Source of the DNA: Candidatus Aenigmatarchaeota archaeon
GTDB lineage: Archaea; Aenigmatarchaeota; Aenigmatarchaeia; QMZP01; QMZT01
NCBI GenBank assembly: GCA_021162425.1
Contig: JAGGYQ010000026.1
Location: 1-35,125, forward strand
Length of the DNA: 35,125 nt
Direction of reading: 5' to 3'
Shown piece after piece: positions 1 through 10,039 of this stretch. The first letter of the stretch is position 1. Every line of letters starts with the position of its first letter. Under the pieces are notes generated by a model, which saw only the letters and a program-made list of their open reading frames with translations, made no database searches and was not told the DNA's origin. A program made the position numbers and the translations under genes.

Positions 1-1
1 C

Positions 2-244
2 GTTAATTATGGGTACATACCAGGAACTAAAGCTCCCGATGGAGAAGAAATAGATGTATATATATTGGGTTTAGAAAAACCTGTCCGAACATTTGAAGGA
101 TTATGTATAGCTGTTTTACATAGGAAAAATGATAATAATGATAAATTGATAGTTGTACCTGAAGGCGTGAACCTCACAGATGAAGAAATTTTAGAAAAAA
201 CTGAATTCCAGGAGAAGTATTTCGAGGTTGAGATGATCCGTTAG
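2..244 (+). CDS. Inorganic pyrophosphatase-like protein, C-terminal part (5' truncated by window edge)
   Basis: Frame 2 read by eye: VNYGYIPGTKAPDGEEIDVYILGLEKPVRTFEGLCIAVLHRKNDNNDKLIVVPEGVNLTDEEILEKTEFQEKYFEVEMIR*; NYGY(I/V)PGT.APDGEE(I/L)D pattern of short PPase-like proteins. Confidence 0.75.
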   Translation, partial: VNYGYIPGTKAPDGEEIDVYILGLEKPVRTFEGLCIAVLHRKNDNNDKLIVVPEGVNLTDEEILEKTEFQEKYFEVEMIR

Positions 245-1422
245 AAGAATTTTGATTTCTTTTTCTTCTTTTTCTCTTTTTTAGCCTGCTCATCTACCCA
301 TTTCTCGACTTTTTCTGCATCTTTACTTGTGTTACCAACACCTGAAGTGTTACCAACACCAACTATTATAACTCTTTCGCCTTTCTTTGATCTCCCAACA
401 GCTTCCTTCACTTTTTCTATTACTTTTGGGACAGCATCTTTTATTTCTTTCTTCATGGGTGTTATTGCCTCTTCTGATCTCATCTTAACTATGATAGAAT
501 CCAGAGGTATTTTGTTTTTCACAGCCACTTCTTCTATATAGGTTTTCTCAACACCTGGACCGCCCATCGCGACACCAACACCTTCTGCAATACTTCCTGT
601 CTTTTCTCCCTCAAGTTTGGCTGCGGCATCTATCGTTATTATTCTGGATATTTTGTATTTCTTAACAAGCTTCTCTACTGCCTTTCCAGGTCTTCCGAGC
701 CTACCACCTGGTCCTTTTGCCTTGATGACAAAACATTTCCTTCCATTCATATCAACCTCTGCCATAACCACATCTTCTTCTATTTCTTTGGTTTTTTTGT
801 TTCCTATGAGTTTTGCGGCCACCAGCGGACCGAATCCATCTCCTACTGGTTCACCTTTGGTTAATGCTTTCGTTCCCTTGAATATGGCTTTTGCGATTCG
901 TTCTATCAACGGGAGCTGCATCTGCAAAACCAGTGCTATTTGATATGATTTTGTCTGTTTTATCAATTCGACGTAATGCCTTACGATTTTCGCTATTGTA
1001 TGCAGCTCTATGCCGCCTGCCAACCCCATCTGTATATTTGCTTTCCTTTCCTCGTCCATTTTCGGGGCGATCTGGTTGACAAAATACTTGAACCTCTGTT
1101 TCTCGTTCTGTATTATGAAGTCGAGTTTTTTCACGATGCCGAAGGGGTCAAGGCTTACAGGCTCTATTACAAAAAACTCAAAGAAGTTTGACACCGAATC
1201 CTTTAGTTTCTTGTCATGATTTGATGATATTTTCTTTGTTATAAAAATCTTTGCCTCGTTAGACATATTCTCCAAATCTTCTGCAATCCTTTCTATCTTC
1301 CACATTATTTGCGAGAGCATCAACCTTGGATAGAAAAAGAAGAATCCACCCCAGAATATTAAAAAGAATAACCACGAAAGCCAGTTGTCCCCTGCCCCGA
1401 GCTGAAATAGAACGTATACCAT
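241..1422 (-). CDS. DUF1512-like archaeal membrane-anchored protein
   Basis: Full-length 393-aa ORF, N-terminal hydrophobic segment LSWLFFLIFWGGFFFFYP, Lys-rich C-terminus; resembles the archaeal DUF1512 family. Confidence 0.7.
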   Translation of the reverse strand: MVYVLFQLGAGDNWLSWLFFLIFWGGFFFFYPRLMLSQIMWKIERIAEDLENMSNEAKIFITKKISSNHDKKLKDSVSNFFEFFVIEPVSLDPFGIVKKLDFIIQNEKQRFKYFVNQIAPKMDEERKANIQMGLAGGIELHTIAKIVRHYVELIKQTKSYQIALVLQMQLPLIERIAKAIFKGTKALTKGEPVGDGFGPLVAAKLIGNKKTKEIEEDVVMAEVDMNGRKCFVIKAKGPGGRLGRPGKAVEKLVKKYKISRIITIDAAAKLEGEKTGSIAEGVGVAMGGPGVEKTYIEEVAVKNKIPLDSIIVKMRSEEAITPMKKEIKDAVPKVIEKVKEAVGRSKKGERVIIVGVGNTSGVGNTSKDAEKVEKWVDEQAKKEKKKKKKSKFF

Positions 1423-1485
1423 ATCATCACGAAGTTTATCTTTTAGTTATTCAATTTATATTTTTATTTGTGCGTATAGTTAAAT

Positions 1486-2022
1486 ATGAAGAGGGTTCTA
1501 ATATTCATGGTAACGTTGTTGATAGTCACATCCATACTTCCCACGCATGCAAGAGCAGAAGGACTTCTGTCTGATTTTTTCAAGATGATAAAGAGATGGT
1601 TTGAGTCATCTCCGCTTGGAAATATATTTTCCATGCCTGTTAAGAGGGTCGAGGAGATAAAGCTTGTATTCTATCCCAAGAACTTTACCATCGCGGCTAA
1701 TAACTACGTAAACATCACATCAAATACTACCGAAATCATAAACTTTGAAGGAAAGGTTTACATGGACATGGCAAACAAATATATGCTTTTGTCATCAAAC
1801 TCTCCCTTGAAAATAAAGCAGAAATTAGGCGAAATACGCATGTCAGGTGTAAATATTGGCTCAATGGAAATAAGTAACATGAAACTCGTGCTTATGTCAG
1901 GTAATTGGAACGAAACGACAGAAAACGGTTCTTTAACCATAAAAGATTTCCTCGGTGAATGCATAATCAAGACCGACCACATCGAACTTCACGGGAACGC
2001 GTCCAAAATAATAAAGAAATAG
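1486..2022 (+). CDS. Hypothetical secreted protein
   Basis: 178-aa ORF with signal peptide-like N-terminus MKRVLIFMVTLLIVTSILPTHARA. Confidence 0.6.
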   Translation: MKRVLIFMVTLLIVTSILPTHARAEGLLSDFFKMIKRWFESSPLGNIFSMPVKRVEEIKLVFYPKNFTIAANNYVNITSNTTEIINFEGKVYMDMANKYMLLSSNSPLKIKQKLGEIRMSGVNIGSMEISNMKLVLMSGNWNETTENGSLTIKDFLGECIIKTDHIELHGNASKIIKK

Positions 2023-2025
2023 TGG

Positions 2026-3828
2026 CTACCTTCTCCCTGCACTCATTTCTATTATTTTTGCGTATGCAGGTCTTGTTATAAGTATACCCACTAAAACACC
2101 AACTATCGTTGTTATGGCAAATCCTCGAACCAGTCCGACACCTATCAACATCATCGGAAACATCGCCGCAATTGTTGTGCTTGCGGATCCAAATATGATA
2201 AAGAATGCGCGCTTTATCTTGTCCTTTATCGTATAGATTATCTTTTCTTCTTTTCTGCCAGAGAGTGTCTCATCAGCGATTATTATCATATTATCCATCC
2301 CTGTTCCTATTGCTGCAATTATACCGCCTATTGCCGGCAAATCGATTGTCCAAGAAAGCAGCCCGAGAATCGGTATGAGCATCGAACCTATCCACGCCGT
2401 AACATCTATTTCCTCTTTTTTCCACCAAGCCAGTAACAGTAAAAAGACCCCACCGAACAATGCACCCATCCAAATGAACCAGTCGTTTGTTGCCGCCACG
2501 CCGAGTATTATTATGACTTCTGATAATCCCGTTAGTATGAGCGGAACCGCGACCCTTAAGCTTCTGTATCTTACGAATGTTATCATTACAACAACTAATG
2601 CAGCTAGGGCAGCCGCTACTATAGCTGATGCAATAAAACCTCTGCCAAGATTCGGTGATATCACGCCTACAGAGACCGTCTCGAGGCTTACAGGTAATGC
2701 ACCAGACCTTAAAATTGTCTGGAGTCTGAGTTTTTCCTGCAACGCATCATCTCTTGTTTCTCTTCCGCCTGTAATCTGTGGTGTGGTGTAAACCTTTCCA
2801 CCAAGAGTTGATGCTATTCTTAAACCAGAAACAAGCTGTTTGTCCAAATAAAGCAATATTTTTGAGTCTTTGAGATAGTACTCGCCTGAATTCAGGTCAA
2901 GCTGCGATGGTATTCCAGATGTTATCTTGGCGAAACGTTTCGCCCCATCCTCTGAAACCAAAATACCGAAGTAAAACTCGAAATAGTTTTTTCTGGGGAT
3001 GAGACCTGAATGCTGTGCATCTGTATACACGAGTTGTATATCATCTCCACGATACGCTGTTCCCATAAATATAAGCGTATTTTCATCAGCTGTTACATTA
3101 ATGAATTCAAATTCTATATCATCGAGATTGAATGTCTCGTTCGTGTGTATTGTCATATTTGCAAGTCTTATTGTTTCGTTGCCAAGGTATTCAATAGTGT
3201 ATTTGTTTTCGCCGAGGTCGAATATTCCCTTACCATTATCCAGATAAACAGGCTTGACGATCTTTGCCTCAAAGTTTCCTTGTTTTGATAATAATTCATC
3301 AACAACCTCCCTTCCCAAACCAGCTGCCTCTATCTGAACGAAATAATTCCCGCCAAGTCCTTTCACTGGAATAAATCTTATCTCCTTCAGCCCGTATATA
3401 TTGGCTCTGGTCTGCAATGTTGCTATTATCTGTTCAAGCATTTGGGAAGATGCATTCTCCTTCGGCTTCAGAAGTATTCTCGTTCCGCCCTTTATATCCA
3501 AGCCGAACTCGAGATTTGTCATGTCAAGGTCTATAACATCTATCCCTATGGTCTCGTTAACGTGAAATTTATAAACTCTCCCGTTGACCTTTAGGGTCAC
3601 GTTTCCGCTGTATTCCTTCATTATCCTGTTCCACTCGTCGGCCGACTCTACGCGTTTTCCGTTGACCTCAGATATTATCATTCCCTGCTGAAGGACGTTT
3701 TTTGCGGGAGAGATATCTGAAACATACGCTATCTGAACACCTCGATAGTGTGGTTTCAAACCGATAGCTAACAAAGCACTAACAACCATTATTAACAGCA
3801 GCCATAGCCTCCAATATTTCAACATCAT
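2026..3828 (-). CDS. secD: Preprotein translocase subunit SecD with PDZ-like N-terminal segment
   Basis: FGLDIKGGTRILL motif, C-terminal TM block with AIGTGMDNMIIIADE; 4-nt overlap with secF. Confidence 0.92.
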   Translation of the reverse strand: MMLKYWRLWLLLIMVVSALLAIGLKPHYRGVQIAYVSDISPAKNVLQQGMIISEVNGKRVESADEWNRIMKEYSGNVTLKVNGRVYKFHVNETIGIDVIDLDMTNLEFGLDIKGGTRILLKPKENASSQMLEQIIATLQTRANIYGLKEIRFIPVKGLGGNYFVQIEAAGLGREVVDELLSKQGNFEAKIVKPVYLDNGKGIFDLGENKYTIEYLGNETIRLANMTIHTNETFNLDDIEFEFINVTADENTLIFMGTAYRGDDIQLVYTDAQHSGLIPRKNYFEFYFGILVSEDGAKRFAKITSGIPSQLDLNSGEYYLKDSKILLYLDKQLVSGLRIASTLGGKVYTTPQITGGRETRDDALQEKLRLQTILRSGALPVSLETVSVGVISPNLGRGFIASAIVAAALAALVVVMITFVRYRSLRVAVPLILTGLSEVIIILGVAATNDWFIWMGALFGGVFLLLLAWWKKEEIDVTAWIGSMLIPILGLLSWTIDLPAIGGIIAAIGTGMDNMIIIADETLSGRKEEKIIYTIKDKIKRAFFIIFGSASTTIAAMFPMMLIGVGLVRGFAITTIVGVLVGILITRPAYAKIIEMSAGRR

Positions 3829-4697
3829 ACCATGCCCTTCCTTTTACAATACCACTTAAGCACAACTGAGTTCATGAGCCATGTGTTCATTATATCAAAT
3901 ACCAAACCCATGAGGAGAACAGATGCTATCTGTGAGAGAACTGGTGATATCGCTGATAGTAACAACGCTGTCAAAGCGCCTATGGTTGTCAATGTCATTG
4001 TCAATCCTGTCTTCAATGCATTTGCGAGCTTCTCGTTCAGGTTTCTGGATTCATATTCCTTAAGCAGTCGTGTTGTCAGCATTATATCGGTGTCAACAGA
4101 ATAACCTATAAGCATGAGTAACGCAGCAAGGCCCGCGAGCGAAAGCTCGATGCCAAAAATTTGCATAAATGCCAGTGTCATCAAAATATCCGACATCGCC
4201 GACATTATAACAGCGATTGATGGAACAAAACTCCTGAATATAATGAAAACTATTATACCCATGAAAATGAACGCCACAACAACGGCTATTTGAGCCTGAT
4301 GCCAGAAAGAGCTGCCAAGAGATGGTCCTATTCTTTCGATAGAATAATCAGTTATTTCCACGCCGAGCTTTTCCAACTCTGCTATAACCCTTTCTGTATC
4401 TGCATCAGAAGACAGCTCTATCGTGAGACCATATCCTTCCAAGCTCCTCACCTCTCTCACGCGAACATCCTTAAACATCTTGACGAGGAGCGATTCTATT
4501 ACTGGGACATTTACTCTCTTTTGTGTGGTTAGTGTTATCATGGTTCCACCTCTCAGTTCTATTGACCTCTGGAACCATTCCCCAGTTTGTGTGTATTGAT
4601 TTACGAGAACAAAAACAGAGAGTAAAAGCATAGCTATGGGAACAAGAAGCAGAAACCTGTAATCAAACGGCAACATCTCGAAAATTTTCATACCCAT
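3825..4697 (-). CDS. secF: Preprotein translocase subunit SecF
   Basis: IELRGGTMITL, LIGYSVDTDIMLTTRLLKE; directly upstream of secD with ATGA overlap. Confidence 0.93.
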   Translation of the reverse strand: MGMKIFEMLPFDYRFLLLVPIAMLLLSVFVLVNQYTQTGEWFQRSIELRGGTMITLTTQKRVNVPVIESLLVKMFKDVRVREVRSLEGYGLTIELSSDADTERVIAELEKLGVEITDYSIERIGPSLGSSFWHQAQIAVVVAFIFMGIIVFIIFRSFVPSIAVIMSAMSDILMTLAFMQIFGIELSLAGLAALLMLIGYSVDTDIMLTTRLLKEYESRNLNEKLANALKTGLTMTLTTIGALTALLLSAISPVLSQIASVLLMGLVFDIMNTWLMNSVVLKWYCKRKGMV

Positions 4698-4750
4698 AAT
4701 ATCATCTAAAGTAGGTCATGGTTTAAATTAGTAGTGTTTAAAACTTTAAT

Positions 4751-5779
4751 ATGTTTGATGTCCTCGTGGTCGGCGCAGGTCCTGTGGGTCTGTATTCAGC
4801 CAAATTATGCGAATCTCTCGGATTGAACGTCGCAATTCTGGAAGAACATAAAGAAATAGGCAGACCCAAACACTGTTCAGGTCTCGTGTCGACAAATATA
4901 AATAAGTTCTTCCCTGATATAGAATCGTGGGGCGTGATTGAAAATAAAGTAAATTATGCGGTTCTTCATGCCAACGGAATCAAGCTAAAGCTCGATAAGA
5001 GACATGTCGCAGCGTATGTCATAGACCGTGTAAAATTCGATAAAAAAATACACAGCATGGTAACCTCGAAAGTCTTTATGAAACATAAAGTGATGAGTAT
5101 TGGGAAAAAAGATGACCATATCTTCGTGAATACAAACAGAGAAAGACTTGAAGGGAAAATTCTTCTGGCATGTGATGGTTCATATTCAACCATAGCCAGA
5201 ATATTAGGCATTTCACCGAAAGAACGCATAAGAGGATTAATAGGGATAACCAACGAGCAATCGCGCGAAAATCATGTTGATTTGTTTTTCGACCTCTCGA
5301 GGCTGAAAGACGGTTTTTTTTGGAGAATACCTAGAGGTGAAACAACAGAATATGGTGTGTTTGGCAGGGATGTTAAGCTAAATGAGTTGAAAGGTTTTTT
5401 CAAAAAGAAACCCAAGGAAATTTATGGCGGCACCATACCCATTGGTCTCAGCAATAAACTATATCTTGATCGTATCCTTCTACTCGGAGATGCAGCTGGG
5501 ACGGTCAAACCATGGTCTGGTGGCGGTGTGATTTATGGATTGATATCGGCAAGAATTGCATATAAAATTATAAAAAAATCGTTCGATAAAAACGATTTTT
5601 CAGAGAGTACGTTGAAAGATTATGAGCACTTGCTTAAAGTTGCAATAGGGAAGCAAATAAATATTGGCTTGATGTTAAGGAATTTAATGAAAGTTATGAA
5701 CAATGGTATGTTATCATTTTTATTCAAATATTCATCTCTTCTTCCATTGAGCTGGCTCGATATGGATTTTATATTTTAA
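4751..5779 (+). CDS. Geranylgeranyl reductase family FAD-dependent oxidoreductase
   Basis: N-terminal FAD motif VVGAGPVGLYSAKLCESLGLNVAILEEH, GRPKHCSGLVS, LLLGDAAGTVKPWSGGGVIYG. Confidence 0.88.
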   Translation: MFDVLVVGAGPVGLYSAKLCESLGLNVAILEEHKEIGRPKHCSGLVSTNINKFFPDIESWGVIENKVNYAVLHANGIKLKLDKRHVAAYVIDRVKFDKKIHSMVTSKVFMKHKVMSIGKKDDHIFVNTNRERLEGKILLACDGSYSTIARILGISPKERIRGLIGITNEQSRENHVDLFFDLSRLKDGFFWRIPRGETTEYGVFGRDVKLNELKGFFKKKPKEIYGGTIPIGLSNKLYLDRILLLGDAAGTVKPWSGGGVIYGLISARIAYKIIKKSFDKNDFSESTLKDYEHLLKVAIGKQINIGLMLRNLMKVMNNGMLSFLFKYSSLLPLSWLDMDFIF

Positions 5780-5794
5780 AAAATCAAGATATTT

Positions 5795-6364
5795 TTGATG
5801 TTGTTGAAAAAAATGATAAAGGCGTTCGAAATCGATAAAAGATCTGATTATTCTATTGTTGATGTTCTATACGCACTCTATCTGCTTTATGAAAAACCGA
5901 TGGGGAGATTTTCTTTAATGAACGAACTTGGATTGAATGAGGCAAGCATAAAGACTTTGTTGAAAAGAATGAAATCTTATGGCTTGGTTGAAAAAACAAC
6001 GAAAGGTCACGCCTTAACAGGAATCGGAAAAAACATTGCAGGTGCGTTAAGAAAGAAGATAGCATTGATTTATCCATATAGACATGAAATTTTTGATGGT
6101 AAGAATGTTGTGCTTGCTGTTGTTAAAAATGCGTGTAAAAAGGTTAAAACTGGCATAGAGCAAAGAGACGCTGCAATGAGGTATGATTCATTCATCGTTA
6201 CTCTTATTTTCAATAAAAAGGTGAAATTCCCGGACACGGACAAAGTCGTTAAAGGTTTTGATGATGTCGTGTTAGAAGATAACGACGTGTTGCTATTATC
6301 CAACGCCAAAAACAGGCATGATATGATAAAAGGTGTTTTTTCCGCTTTTCTCACCTTGATATAA
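5795..6364 (+). CDS. Winged-helix predicted regulator (DUF4443-like)
   Basis: N-terminal wHTH-like region (YALYLLYEKPMGRFSLMNELGLNEASIKTLLKRMKSYGLVEKTTKGHALT) plus C-terminal domain; start could be 5798. Confidence 0.55.
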   Translation: MMLLKKMIKAFEIDKRSDYSIVDVLYALYLLYEKPMGRFSLMNELGLNEASIKTLLKRMKSYGLVEKTTKGHALTGIGKNIAGALRKKIALIYPYRHEIFDGKNVVLAVVKNACKKVKTGIEQRDAAMRYDSFIVTLIFNKKVKFPDTDKVVKGFDDVVLEDNDVLLLSNAKNRHDMIKGVFSAFLTLI

Positions 6365-7261
6365 AGATGGGAAACCATCATAAAAACCATTGCCTACAGC
6401 TAATTGCATGTATGAGGGTAGTTTTGATCTGTTCAATATACCTTTTTGTACCATCGATATCATTGCATATTCATCCAGACTCCCGCCACATGATGTTTCA
6501 TCCGTCTCTGTTTTTAATCTAAATTCGACGACATCGCCTTCTTTTATCTTCATCTGATCTATGGGTCTATCTGCAAATTCGCCATTTATCAAAACTTCCC
6601 AATATGTGTTCGTCCCTTTTTTATATGTAACTTCTTCACCTTCCAGCAAGGCATCCCTTTTCCCGTCTAAGCTTTCGATGTATTTGACTTTTTGGCCGTT
6701 GAAGGTTTTTTCTGTTATTTCAACATCTACTCCTTTTTCATTTTTGAGATTTTTCAACAAATCGTAAACCGTTTTATGCCTGTGCTCGCTCTCCACAAAA
6801 ATTTGCTGATAAACTTTATGGTTGCCTGATTCAAGAGGTTTTCTGTACTCAATGTTTGCAAAATTTTCATCGATGTGTTTTATTTCCAAATCATTTCTTC
6901 TAAATTCTTTTTCAATAGTTTCGTAGTTTACATGTTCGTCTTCGCGTACGTTTTTTTCCACTTTTTTCTCTTTTGTGTCTTCAGCGTATTTCTCTTTGAT
7001 TTTCTCCTTTGATTGTTTATTTTGTGAAAAAACATTCTCATATGTTTCTTCTTCCTCATCGTTTTCTTCTGAATACTTGCCTTTTTTCTTTTTTCTTTCC
7101 TCTGCTTTTTTCAAAAATTCTTCTACCATTTCTTTAAAGTTTATTTTAATCTCTGAATTGAACTTTTTCATTTCCTCTTGAATTTCGAAAAACATTACGG
7201 ATTCTGAAAATGAAATTTCTCTGAAATCTTCGCTGCCCCAAAACCTGGATAAATTATCCAT
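6296..7261 (-). CDS. Hypothetical coiled-coil protein with C-terminal DUF4430-like domain
   Basis: 321-aa ORF; Lys/Glu-rich N-terminal half without a signal peptide; C-terminal TVYDLLKNLKNE...NTYWEVLINGEFADRPIDQMKIKEGDVVEFRL resembles DUF4430. Confidence 0.6.
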   Translation of the reverse strand: MDNLSRFWGSEDFREISFSESVMFFEIQEEMKKFNSEIKINFKEMVEEFLKKAEERKKKKGKYSEENDEEEETYENVFSQNKQSKEKIKEKYAEDTKEKKVEKNVREDEHVNYETIEKEFRRNDLEIKHIDENFANIEYRKPLESGNHKVYQQIFVESEHRHKTVYDLLKNLKNEKGVDVEITEKTFNGQKVKYIESLDGKRDALLEGEEVTYKKGTNTYWEVLINGEFADRPIDQMKIKEGDVVEFRLKTETDETSCGGSLDEYAMISMVQKGILNRSKLPSYMQLAVGNGFYDGFPSLYQGEKSGKNTFYHIMPVFGVG

Positions 7262-7299
7262 ATTGTTAATGTGACCGAATCATATAAATACTTTTGGTT

Positions 7300-7710
7300 T
7301 TATTTTTTCACCGGTCTGAATTTGAATCCGTACAGAATAAGACCAGAATCATTTTCGCTTCTTATTCTTCTGAAGCAGACCTCAACAGGCATGCCTATCC
7401 TCACTTCATCCACCTCGCAATCAACAATCTGGGAAAGAACTTTTGCGCCCTCGCTAAGCTCGACTATCGCTATGATATATGGAACAAACTCCCTAAAGCC
7501 TTCAGGCGGAACGCGTATCACAGTATACGAATACACCTTGCCCTTGCCCGAAAATTTAACATCCCTGATTTTGCCTGCACGTCTGCATTTAGGGCATATT
7601 GTGCGTCTTGGATAAAAATATTCCCCACAATGCTCACATTTTGAGCCGAGGAGCATATATCGTTCTTTAAACCTTCTCCAATGAAACGGGACAGCGAATT
7701 CTTTTGTCAC
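7300..7710 (-). CDS. Zn-ribbon/OB-fold DUF35 protein (acyl-CoA-associated)
   Basis: CEHCGEYFYPRRTICPKC zinc ribbon and OB-fold; GTG start at 7710 preceded by GGTGAT preferred over the ORF-track start, which overlaps the thiolase. Confidence 0.88.
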   Translation of the reverse strand: MTKEFAVPFHWRRFKERYMLLGSKCEHCGEYFYPRRTICPKCRRAGKIRDVKFSGKGKVYSYTVIRVPPEGFREFVPYIIAIVELSEGAKVLSQIVDCEVDEVRIGMPVEVCFRRIRSENDSGLILYGFKFRPVKK

Positions 7711-7714
7711 AACA

Positions 7715-8902
7715 TCACCTTTTGTTTGAGAGTATATGAACAGTAGCGGTCGCCCCAGAACCGCCGACATTATGAGCCAATCCTACTTCAGCTCCACTCA
7801 CCTGTCGTTTACCTGCCTCTCCTCTCAGTTGTTTAACAATCTCTACTATTTGGGCGATACCTGTCGCTCCCACAGGATGACCTTTTGCCTTCAACCCGCC
7901 TGACGTGTTTACAGGAATTTTGCCGCCGATCTCTGTCTGACCCTCTTGTATAAGTTTTCCGCCCTCGCCTTTCTTTGCGAAGCCAAGGTCTTCGTATGCG
8001 CATATCTCGGCGATGGTGAAGCAATCGTGAACCTCCGCGAGGTCAATATCATTCGGCGATACTCTCGCCTGTTTATAAGCGGATTTAGCAGCCATGACAG
8101 TCGCATCCAGTGTTGTGATATCCCTTCTTGCAAACAGGCTCAACGTGTCAGATGCCTGTGCCGACGCCTTTATATAGATTGGTGTATCCGTGTATTTTTT
8201 AGCGATGTCCGCTGATGTTAAAATCACGGCAGCTGCGCCATCTGTTATAGGTGAACAATCCAGCAGTCTCAATGGATCCGCCACCAACGGCGAGTTCAGC
8301 ACATCGTCAACAGTTATGGGTCTTCTGTATTGTGCGAATGGATTTTCAAGTGCGTTTTTATGATTTTTGACTGAAACCATCGCAAGTTGCTCGCGAGTTG
8401 TTCCGTATTGATACATATGCCTCTGCGCAATCAATGCGTATATGCATGGGAACGTTGCCCCGAAATACGCCTCTGTTTCGTAGTCCATTGCCCCTGCTAA
8501 TGCCGTCGTGGCCTGTGGTCCGTAAACATCTGTCATCTTCTCAACACCACCTGCAACAACAATGTCGTAAAGTCCAGATGCAACCGCAAGATAACCAACA
8601 CGAACAGCCAAACCACCCGAAGAGCATGCCGCTTCTGTTCTTATTGCAGGAGTTGGTGTCAGTCCAAGGTAATCCGCCAATAATCCTGCCCCATGCTCCT
8701 GTCCTACAAACAATCCGCCAGACATATTCCCCCCGACAACGAGCTGTATATCTTTACCTGATATGCCAGCATCGTCAACCGCTTTCATACCAGCTTCAAC
8801 AGCGAGGTCACGCAGTCCTAGCTTCCAATGTTCGCCGAACTTTGTTATTCCTATTCCTATGATCGCCACTTCTCTTTTTGGCTTCAGCTTCTCGAGATTC
8901 AT
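7715..8902 (-). CDS. Thiolase family protein (acetoacetyl-CoA thiolase / acetyl-CoA acetyltransferase)
   Basis: [16 protein letters not shown] active-site Cys region, [29 protein letters not shown]; 4-nt overlap with HMG-CoA synthase. Confidence 0.93.
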   Translation of the reverse strand: MNLEKLKPKREVAIIGIGITKFGEHWKLGLRDLAVEAGMKAVDDAGISGKDIQLVVGGNMSGGLFVGQEHGAGLLADYLGLTPTPAIRTEAACSSGGLAVRVGYLAVASGLYDIVVAGGVEKMTDVYGPQATTALAGAMDYETEAYFGATFPCIYALIAQRHMYQYGTTREQLAMVSVKNHKNALENPFAQYRRPITVDDVLNSPLVADPLRLLDCSPITDGAAAVILTSADIAKKYTDTPIYIKASAQASDTLSLFARRDITTLDATVMAAKSAYKQARVSPNDIDLAEVHDCFTIAEICAYEDLGFAKKGEGGKLIQEGQTEIGGKIPVNTSGGLKAKGHPVGATGIAQIVEIVKQLRGEAGKRQVSGAEVGLAHNVGGSGATATVHILSNKR

Positions 8903-9942
8903 ATTCTAACACCCTTTATTTTTCTTCTATACTTTGCGTATTGCGCATAGCCTATGTATTTTTTACGCTCTATATATGATTTGACTGGGAGCGACTTCTT
9001 TCTTTTGTTTTCAATCGCATCTTTGACAAGGATTGAAAATGAATCCGAACCCGCACCAGACCCGAATGATGTGATGAGAATTCTTTCATCGGGTTTTGCC
9101 ACGTCAAGGATATTTGCCAGTCCCATGAGACTTGACGCCGAATACGTATTGCCTATATAGGGGACAACGAGCCCATGTAATACCTTATCTTTCGGTATGT
9201 CGAGCATTTTGGCAACTCTCAGCGGGAACTTTTCATTCGGTTGATGGAACACAAAATAATCATAGTCTTCAGGTGTTCTTCCGAGTTTTTCAAGAAGACC
9301 TTTTGTTGCAGATAAGACATGTCTGAAATATGCAGGTTCCCCCGTGAAGCGACCTGCGTGTCTTGGAAATTCCTCCCCCTCCCTCCTCCAGAAATCAGGA
9401 GTATCGGTTGTGAAGGAATACGTATCCTCTATTTCTGCTATTATGTCTTTTTTTCCTATTATAAATGCGGCAGCACCTGCCGCTGCCGTGTACTCAAGTT
9501 CGTCGCCCGGTCTTCCCTGGGCAGTATCAGAACCTATTGCAATGCCATATTTTATTATATCCGACTTAACCAAGCCTAATAACATTTGAATTCCAGCAGT
9601 CCCGGCTTTGCACGCGAACTCGAGGTCAGCTGCTGTCATCTCAGGCGTTGCCCCTATTGCCTCTGCAACGATAGACGATGTTGACTTGACGGCGTATGGA
9701 TGTGATTCGGACCCAACATAAACAGCTCCTATATCTTTTGCATTCACACCTGACATTTTTAAGGCGTTTCTGGCAGACTCGACCGCCATAGTTACGCTGT
9801 CTTCATCTAAATCAGGCACACTTTTCTCGTGCAAAAGTTTTTTCAAACGCTCAACATCAGAACCCCATATACTTGCTATCTCCTGCGCCTTTATACGAAG
9901 TCTCGGTATGTATACGCCGTAACCAACGATGCCTACTGTCAT
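8899..9942 (-). CDS. Hydroxymethylglutaryl-CoA synthase
   Basis: [54 protein letters not shown]. Confidence 0.94.
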   Translation of the reverse strand: MTVGIVGYGVYIPRLRIKAQEIASIWGSDVERLKKLLHEKSVPDLDEDSVTMAVESARNALKMSGVNAKDIGAVYVGSESHPYAVKSTSSIVAEAIGATPEMTAADLEFACKAGTAGIQMLLGLVKSDIIKYGIAIGSDTAQGRPGDELEYTAAAGAAAFIIGKKDIIAEIEDTYSFTTDTPDFWRREGEEFPRHAGRFTGEPAYFRHVLSATKGLLEKLGRTPEDYDYFVFHQPNEKFPLRVAKMLDIPKDKVLHGLVVPYIGNTYSASSLMGLANILDVAKPDERILITSFGSGAGSDSFSILVKDAIENKRKKSLPVKSYIERKKYIGYAQYAKYRRKIKGVRI

Positions 9943-10006
9943 AAGTATTATAGGGTCATAAAACGTTTTTAAATGTTCGCGGCGGAATTCGTCAATCGTT
10001 TAATCT

Positions 10007-10022
10007 CAAATTTAAATACACT
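10007..10022 (+). promoter_or_regulatory. Archaeal TATA-box promoter for aglB/stt3
   Basis: AAATTTAAATACACTT roughly 20-30 nt upstream of the ATG at 10040 in a divergent intergenic gap. Confidence 0.5.
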
Positions 10023-10039
10023 TCATACTATAAGAGATT

